From the NCBI GenBank assembly GCA_900768805.1, contig CAAGEF010000144.1, positions 1-11,544 of the forward strand: DNA of 11,544 nt, read 5' to 3'. The stretch's first letter is position 1. The number at the start of each line of letters is the position of its first letter. Shown piece by piece: positions 7,853 through 11,544 of this stretch. A model generated the notes under the pieces. The model saw only the letters and a program-made list of their open reading frames with translations, made no database searches and was not told the DNA's origin. Origin of the DNA: Clostridia bacterium (lineage in GTDB: Bacteria; Bacillota; Clostridia; TANB77; CAG-508). Position numbers and translations under genes: made by a program.

Positions 7853-8089
7853 TTAGTAACTAACTTTTAGTAATTCGTTAGTACGATTTGCAAGCTGAAT
7901 TAACTCTGTTGCATCAATTTCTCTTAAGGTAAGCGGAATATCGCAACATTTTCTAGCCGAAACCGATACTTCATGGTCAGTGTGTGAAACCAAAAAAGTA
8001 TATTTTTTACTTATGATTTCGGTAAAGAGCGTAACAGCTTTTGAAGAATTGAATATTGCTGTAAATTCGATATTTTTTGTCTTTTCCAT
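7853..8089 (-). CDS. Small hypothetical protein, 78 aa, with a Cys-Cys pair
   Basis: A complete small gene with an extended -10 promoter (8137-8165), a strong AAAGGAAGG site (8100-8108) 10 bases before ATG 8089, and a terminator just past the stop, so it is very likely expressed. The product is soluble. It has a predicted beta-alpha start (EFTAIFNSSKAVTLFTEII), a beta strand (YTFLVS), then HEVSVSARKCCDIPL with adjacent C48-C49, and a C-terminal helix. The order (short strand, FNSS, helix, then a conserved-looking E-x-S segment ending in cysteine) faintly recalls the small DUF3343 'Se/S carrier-like' proteins, which are of similar size, but I cannot confirm this without a profile search. It is separated from the U32 gene by its terminator and is divergent from the DUF6483-type gene. 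Confidence 0.82.
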   Translation of the reverse strand: MEKTKNIEFTAIFNSSKAVTLFTEIISKKYTFLVSHTDHEVSVSARKCCDIPLTLREIDATELIQLANRTNELLKVSY

Positions 8090-8136
8090 TGAATATCATC
8101 CTTCCTTTAGAACATAAAATTTTTCGTACAAAAATT

Positions 8137-8165
8137 ATTATACCATAAAAAAATAAATATGTAAA
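8137..8165 (-). promoter_or_regulatory. Strong extended -10 promoter of the 78-aa gene
   Basis: On the minus strand TTTACA (8160-8165), 17 bases, then TATAAT (8137-8142) preceded by TGG. This is a near-consensus vegetative promoter about 30 bases upstream of the ribosome binding site, and back to back with the plus-strand promoter at 8194-8221. Confidence 0.85.
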
Positions 8166-8193
8166 TACTTTTTGCTTTTTTGTTTAATAAATA

Positions 8194-8221
8194 TTGTAGT
8201 TAAAATATATTATGATATAAT
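8194..8221 (+). promoter_or_regulatory. Extended -10 promoter of the broken DUF6483-type gene
   Basis: TTGTAG (8194-8199), a 16-base spacer and a perfect TATAAT (8216-8221) with TGA just before it. It lies 26 bases upstream of the AGGAGG ribosome binding site at 8247-8252. The control signals of the broken gene therefore remain intact. Confidence 0.75.
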
Positions 8222-8257
8222 ACTGTAAAACTAATCTATATATTATAGGAGGCAAAC

Positions 8258-8642
8258 ATGGGAATAAAACAGGATTATATATTGAGAATGATAGAGCAGA
8301 TTATTACTTTAATTATGGAAAGAGCCTTAGGTCGGTGGAAGAAAAGAAGAATTAAAAAATATTTTTTCAAATAATAAAAAAATATATGATAAATATGAAA
8401 GATTAAAAAAATTAATAGATGAAGGTCAAATAAATGAATCAGAAAATGAGTTGTTTAATTTTATAGAAAGTGCTTCAGAAGATAATTTAAAATTAGCTTT
8501 ATTATATTATGATTATTTAAATTCCAAAACAGATGAATTTTTAGAGAATAATAATTTTTCAAGAGAAGAAGTAAAAGAAGGTTTATTAGATATTTCTAAA
8601 AAATTTGGATATGAAAATATAGTTTCTATATATTTAATGTAA
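8258..8642 (+). pseudogene. DUF6483-type small protein, disrupted by a frameshift
   Basis: ATG 8258 follows AGGAGG (8247-8252) by 5 bases and encodes MGIKQDYILRMIEQIITLIM and more, reading out to a TAA at 8372-8374 after only 38 codons. From about 8337 the +1 frame gives GRKEELKNIFSNNKKIYDKY and stays open to TAA 8640-8642, ending in NFSREEVKEGLLDISKKFGY and a short tail. Joined, the two halves make one coherent, mostly helical, acidic protein of about 127 aa. This matches the pattern of the DUF6483 family: a DYI-R-IEQ start, then an Asp-Gly turn followed by a glutamate-rich helix, then a NFS-EEI-GL motif. The break needs one extra base (or two missing) near 8331-8341. It may be a real mutation or a sequencing/assembly error. 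Family function is unknown. thyA's promoter begins right after its stop. Confidence 0.72.
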
Positions 8643-8652
8643 ATATTTACAT
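8637..8652. repeat. Perfect 16-bp palindrome over the thyA -35 box (candidate operator)
   Basis: ATGTAAATATTTACAT is a perfect dyad. It covers the last codons and stop of the preceding gene and the whole -35 hexamer (TTTACA) of the thyA promoter. The stem would be pure A/T apart from two G-C pairs, so a protein-binding operator is more plausible than an RNA hairpin. No regulator is identified. Confidence 0.5.
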
Positions 8653-8674
8653 CAAAAAAACGCTATGATATAAT
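8646..8674 (+). promoter_or_regulatory. Promoter of the thyA-folA operon
   Basis: TTTACA (8646-8651), a 17-base spacer and TATAAT (8669-8674) with TGA just upstream. The start site is expected near 8681, giving a leader of under 30 nt before thyA. Confidence 0.85.
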
Positions 8675-8707
8675 CAAGGCAAATATTAAATAAGAGAGGT
8701 AATAAAA

Positions 8708-9565
8708 ATGACACAAGCAGATAAACATTTTATTGAAACATGTAAAGAAATAATTGAAAATGGATATTCTTCAGAAGGAACAAATGTTAGAACAAGATGG
8801 GAGGATGGAACAGAAGCAAATTATATATCTATATTAGGAGTAAGTAACAAATATGATGTAGGAAAAGAATTTCCTATGATTACTTTAAGAAATAATTCAG
8901 GAACAGTAAAAAGAGCAATAGATGAAGTCTTATGGATTTGGCAAAAAAAATCTAATAATATAAATGAGTTAAATTCACATATTTGGGATCAATGGGCTGA
9001 TGAAAATGGTTCTATTGGAAAAGCATATGGATATCAAATGGGTAAAAAATATGAATTTAAAACAAAAGAAGGAATTAAAGAAATGGATCAAGTAGATTTT
9101 GTTTTAAATTTGTTAAAAAATGATTCATCAAGTCGTAGAATAATGACTAACATATTTAATCATGAAGAATTAAAAGATATGGCATTAGAGCCATGCGTAT
9201 ATGGAACACAATGGCTTGTAAAAAATGGAAAATTACATTTGATTTTAAATCAACGTTCACAAGATATGCTTGCAGCAAATGGTTGGAATGTAATGCAATA
9301 TGCAGCTTTATTATGTATGTTTGCACAAGTAGCAGGGTTAGAGCCAGGAACTTTAACACATAATATTGGAGATTGCCATATATATGATAGACATATACCA
9401 CTTGTAAAGAAATTAATAGAAGCAGAAAGTATGGATGTACATCCAAAATTAAAAATAAATAATCCAACTAAAAACTTTTATGAGTTTAAAGTAGAAGATT
9501 TTGAAATAGAAGGATATGAATATAATAAAAATATCAAACTTGGAAAAATACCAGTAGCAGAATAA
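8708..9565 (+). CDS. thyA: Thymidylate synthase (ThyA type)
   Basis: This 285-aa cytoplasmic enzyme converts dUMP and 5,10-methylene-tetrahydrofolate to dTMP and dihydrofolate. Visible landmarks: R30 (phosphate arginine); R143-R144 (the subunit-crossing arginine pair); the catalytic cysteine C163 in LEPCVYGTQW; QRSQD (182-186) with R183, S184 and D186; N194 in NGWNVMQY, spaced from D186 exactly as Asn177 is from Asp169 in E. coli; and HIYDRH (224-229) with the dUMP-contacting His and Tyr. Valine follows the catalytic Cys where E. coli ThyA has His. Length and domain order are normal. ATG 8708 follows AGAGG (8695-8699) by 8 bases. It is the first gene of a two-gene operon with folA, whose product recycles the dihydrofolate ThyA makes. 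Confidence 0.97.
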   Translation: MTQADKHFIETCKEIIENGYSSEGTNVRTRWEDGTEANYISILGVSNKYDVGKEFPMITLRNNSGTVKRAIDEVLWIWQKKSNNINELNSHIWDQWADENGSIGKAYGYQMGKKYEFKTKEGIKEMDQVDFVLNLLKNDSSSRRIMTNIFNHEELKDMALEPCVYGTQWLVKNGKLHLILNQRSQDMLAANGWNVMQYAALLCMFAQVAGLEPGTLTHNIGDCHIYDRHIPLVKKLIEAESMDVHPKLKINNPTKNFYEFKVEDFEIEGYEYNKNIKLGKIPVAE

Positions 9566-9580
9566 AATAAGGGGAAGAAA

Positions 9581-10072
9581 ATGTTAAGTGTAATAGTTGC
9601 AATAGCTAATAATAATGTAATAGGAAAAGATAATACTTTAATATGGCATTTACCAGAAGATTTAAAAAGATTTAAAAAACTAACAACAGGTCATACAATT
9701 ATAATGGGAAGAAAGACTTTTGAATCACTAGGAAAAATACTTCCAAATAGAAAACATGTTGTACTTACTAAAAATAAAGATTATAAAATAGATAATGAAA
9801 ATGTAGAAGTAGTATATTCAATTTCAGATATAGAAAAATATATTAATGATAGTGAAGAACATTTTATAATAGGTGGAGCTAAAATATATAGTTTATTATT
9901 TCCTTATGCAAATAAAATGTATATTACCAAAATAAATGAATCATTTGAAGGAGATGTTTTTTTTCCAAAGTTTGATGAAACTGAGTGGAAAGAAATTTCT
10001 AAAGAAAAAGGAAAAAGAGATGAAAAGAATGATTTTGATTATGAGTATATAAATTATGAAAGAATAAAATAA
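9581..10072 (+). CDS. folA: Dihydrofolate reductase
   Basis: A 163-aa enzyme that reduces dihydrofolate to tetrahydrofolate with NADPH; it is the trimethoprim target. Seen in order: the N-terminal strand SVIVAIANNNVIG; WHLPEDLKRFK with catalytic D27; GRKTFESLG (43-51) for NADPH; PNRKHVVLT with R57; FIIGGAKIY (95-103), the conserved Gly-Gly nucleotide turn; YITKI with T116; and GDVFFP. Size is typical of chromosomal bacterial DHFR. AAGGGGAAG lies just upstream of ATG 9581, and only 15 bases separate it from the thyA stop, so the two are co-transcribed from the promoter at 8646. No convincing GC-stem terminator follows; only an all-A/T 9-bp inverted repeat (10095-10103 with 10110-10118) is seen. 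Confidence 0.97.
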   Translation: MLSVIVAIANNNVIGKDNTLIWHLPEDLKRFKKLTTGHTIIMGRKTFESLGKILPNRKHVVLTKNKDYKIDNENVEVVYSISDIEKYINDSEEHFIIGGAKIYSLLFPYANKMYITKINESFEGDVFFPKFDETEWKEISKEKGKRDEKNDFDYEYINYERIK

Positions 10073-10262
10073 AAAAGAGCAAATATTCTATGAATTTTTT
10101 AATAATTTGATTAAAAAAGAGATTCAAGGCAAATGAATGATAATTTTGTCAGTTTGTAATTATATCAAGAAAACATATTTTTAACTTTTTTTTACTTTTT
10201 GCGAAGATTAAGTGAATTTGCGTTAAAATATATTTATAAAGCAATTGATGTTGTTGTTTGTC

Positions 10263-10276
10263 GTTAGCAAGAGCTT
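10263..10276. repeat. Left copy of a 14-bp inverted repeat flanking the secreted-protein gene
   Basis: GTTAGCAAGAGCTT is, apart from one base, the reverse complement of AAGCTTTTGCTAAC at 10783-10796. The two copies bracket the secreted-protein gene, one 26 bases before its start and the other 15 bases after its stop. Whether they mark a cassette end is not known. Confidence 0.4.
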
Positions 10277-10302
10277 ATTACTAATATTTGGAGGTATTAT
10301 GT

Positions 10303-10767
10303 ATGAAACGGAGATTGTTTAAAAGGTTATGTGTGTTTGCAATGATTGCATGTTTTGGAATTGCTTCTATGTCTACTACAAATGTTTTTGCATCAGAAGT
10401 AATTAATAAAAAAACTACAATTGAGATTGTAGAAGATGAGGCTATCACAACATATGCTGAAGGCAATTTGTTATATTCCTCAAGTGCTACAATAAAAAAT
10501 TCTGCGACAGTAACAATTACTACTGCAGAAGGAAATGTAAATGCTAATTTTTATGTTGGAGTACTAGGTAATACAGGAAAGACATATACTGTAAACATGT
10601 ATGTCAATGGTAAGCTGAGAAACGAAATTGCGATGGTGGTTGGTGGAGGAGAATTCATCAATATTGCTAATTTGCTTTATGCAGGTGCTGGAACTTATAA
10701 ATTCACTTTTACATGTTATGAAAATGTTTCCACATCTGGAACTGCCATGGTTTGGATTTATGATTAA
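10303..10767 (+). CDS. Secreted protein of unknown function, 154 aa, with signal peptide
   Basis: ATG 10303 has GGAGG (10290-10294) 8 bases upstream; an in-frame TTG at 10288 overlaps that site and is not the start. The product opens with a classic Sec signal peptide: basic MKRRLFKR, a hydrophobic core (LCVFAMIACFGIASM) and a likely signal peptidase I site after VFA (residue 30), leaving a mature protein of about 124 aa. The mature part starts with an acidic, Thr-rich linker. It then reads as alternating strands (SATVTITTAEG, TYTVNMYVNGK, GTYKFTFTCYENV) ending in AMVWIYD, suggesting a small beta-sandwich. There is no lipobox, LPxTG anchor or enzyme motif, and only one cysteine in the mature part. 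No clear sigma-A promoter is seen in the 230 bases upstream. Codon use is more mixed than in folA. Function not assigned. Confidence 0.88.
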   Translation: MKRRLFKRLCVFAMIACFGIASMSTTNVFASEVINKKTTIEIVEDEAITTYAEGNLLYSSSATIKNSATVTITTAEGNVNANFYVGVLGNTGKTYTVNMYVNGKLRNEIAMVVGGGEFINIANLLYAGAGTYKFTFTCYENVSTSGTAMVWIYD

Positions 10768-10782
10768 TTAGAAAAATGCGAA

Positions 10783-10796
10783 AAGCTTTTGCTAAC
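10783..10796. repeat. Right copy of a 14-bp inverted repeat flanking the secreted-protein gene
   Basis: AAGCTTTTGCTAAC matches the inverse of 10263-10276 at 13 of 14 positions and lies between the stop of the secreted-protein gene and its terminator. Its first ten bases are part of the small palindrome AAAAGCTTTT (10781-10790). Confidence 0.4.
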
Positions 10797-10830
10797 AAAA
10801 AATGAGATGTTGAATTACATCTCATTTTTA
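10797..10830. terminator. Bidirectional terminator between convergent genes
   Basis: AAAAATGAGATGT (10798-10810) and ACATCTCATTTTT (10817-10829) form a perfect 13-bp stem with a 6-base loop. T-runs occur on both strands (TTTTTATTGTT on plus, TTTTTTGTTAGC on minus). It ends the secreted-protein gene and can also stop the minus-strand gene whose stop is at 10896. Confidence 0.88.
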
Positions 10831-10895
10831 TTGTTATTGAATTTCATGTTATTATTAAGAATTTATTGTATTATTTATATTATAATAAATAGGTA

Positions 10896-11544
10896 TTAGT
10901 TGATTTGATATAAATCAAAATTTTCAATTTCAATATCTAAATCAGTAACAGTATTGGTATTCATTTCGTATTCATAAATTATAGTTTCATCATTATAGTA
11001 TTGAACTTTTTTTTCTAGTAATCCAGTATTTTTATTTATATATTCTATTATGGTAGATTTTTCTATACCATTTGTTATATATTTATATTTATAATTATTT
11101 TTATCAAAAGTAATAGTGCTAAAAGGATTTAAAGCATTTAAAATATTTGCTAATATGTATTCTTCATCGTAGAGATTAGGTTTTTGAGATAATAAGCTAT
11201 TCCTGTTTGGAAAATTGTTATTTTCAGAAAAAATTCCTTCTTTGGTACCAGTCCAAGTGTTTTGATTTAAGATATATGATATATTATTGTTATAGTCGTT
11301 CCAGTATATACCAATCTTTTGGTCTGAAGAATCATCTAATTGAGTAGTTATTACCATTTTTGAAATATCATTTTTATAATAAATTTCTAAGGTATGACAA
11401 TAATTTGATTTCTTGGATTTTATATTATAATTAGTCATTTTAAAATAATAATTGTTTAAATTAGAATAGTTAGAATATTTTGAATGTATTTTACTAAATG
11501 TTATAAATTTAAAAATTGAACATATTAAGTATAATAATAATAAA
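10896..11544 (-). CDS. Partial CDS: probable exported or membrane-anchored protein, start beyond the right edge
   Basis: A conventional reading would start at the ATG ending at 11438 (180 aa). No ribosome binding site precedes that ATG, and the frame stays open for 35 more codons to the window edge. That upstream part reads LLLLYLICSIFKFITF and then a polar Ser/Asn/Tyr linker, as expected of a signal peptide or membrane anchor; a Cys after LLYLI could be a lipobox cysteine. The ATG at 11438 is therefore probably internal. The visible 215-residue product is rich in Asn, Tyr, Ile and Lys. Its C-terminal part (IIEYINKNTGLLEKKVQYY, then a second strand pair and TDLDIEIENFDLYQ) resembles the strand pattern of LolA-like lipoproteins in Firmicutes, an inference from pattern only. 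It is convergent with the secreted-protein gene and shares the terminator at 10797-10830. Confidence 0.7.
   Translation of the reverse strand, partial: LLLLYLICSIFKFITFSKIHSKYSNYSNLNNYYFKMTNYNIKSKKSNYCHTLEIYYKNDISKMVITTQLDDSSDQKIGIYWNDYNNNISYILNQNTWTGTKEGIFSENNNFPNRNSLLSQKPNLYDEEYILANILNALNPFSTITFDKNNYKYKYITNGIEKSTIIEYINKNTGLLEKKVQYYNDETIIYEYEMNTNTVTDLDIEIENFDLYQIN

Noticed and set aside
9156..9467. Minus-strand open frame inside thyA
   Set aside because: Low-complexity Leu/His/Ile translation antisense to the conserved core of thymidylate synthase.
10095..10118. A/T-only inverted repeat after folA as a terminator
   Set aside because: The 9-bp stem has no G-C pair and no T-run beyond the stem; it is too weak to call.
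10073..10302. Promoter for the secreted-protein gene
   Set aside because: TTGCGA near 10197 and TAAAAT near 10224 are about 19 bases apart and poor matches; no other pair with proper spacing was found.
10281..10466. Minus-strand 61-codon frame over the secreted-protein start
   Set aside because: Antisense to the signal peptide region of a well-supported gene; no promoter or ribosome site.
1..11544. CRISPR array, tRNA or rRNA gene, transposase, toxin-antitoxin or defence module
   Set aside because: No regularly spaced direct repeats, cloverleaf or rRNA-like sequence, or characteristic protein motifs were found on either strand.

Overview
The window comes from a low-GC Gram-positive bacterium, most likely a Clostridia-type Firmicute (Bacillota). 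The grounds are the very AT-rich DNA, near-exclusive use of A/T-ending codons in the housekeeping genes, strong purine-rich ribosome binding sites, sigma-A-type promoters often with a TGn extended -10, and a T-box riboswitch in front of ileS. The genetic code looks standard: all stops read are TAA, and Trp is TGG. The exact taxon cannot be fixed from sequence alone.

Layout. 1-176: short non-coding left edge ending in a hairpin terminator. 177-1049 (-): an unrecognised 290-aa protein with its own promoter and terminator. 1050-1546: divergent control region holding the promoter of that gene, a promoter for ileS and a complete T-box leader with an AUC (Ile) specifier and a terminator hairpin. 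1547-4318 (+): ileS, isoleucyl-tRNA synthetase, followed by a strong terminator. 4363-5173 (+): remnant of an ABC exporter that lacks its 5' part and has lost the Walker B region. 5179-5214: bidirectional terminator. 5213-7639 (-): long U32-family protein with DUF3656 (RlhA-like). 7853-8089 (-): small 78-aa protein. 8137-8221: back-to-back promoters. 8258-8642 (+): frameshifted small protein of DUF6483 type. 8708-10072 (+): thyA-folA operon. 10303-10767 (+): secreted protein of unknown function, flanked by short inverted repeats. 10896 to the right edge (-): a probable secreted or membrane-anchored protein whose start lies outside the window.

How the genes relate. thyA and folA form a functional pair: ThyA makes dTMP and oxidises methylene-tetrahydrofolate to dihydrofolate, which FolA reduces back. 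The thyA promoter carries a perfect 16-bp palindrome over its -35 box, a candidate operator. ileS is controlled by uncharged tRNA-Ile through the T-box. The U32 protein is probably an RNA-hydroxylation enzyme rather than a protease. The other genes are accessory. Several of them (the 290-aa gene, the ABC remnant, the secreted protein) use a more mixed codon set than ileS/thyA/folA, and two genes are visibly broken, so the window is a stable core interleaved with gene gain and decay. I found no defence system, CRISPR array, transposase, tRNA or rRNA, and nothing that can be firmly called a new biological system. The best leads are the unknown 290-aa gene, the thyA palindrome and the inverted repeats around the secreted-protein gene.
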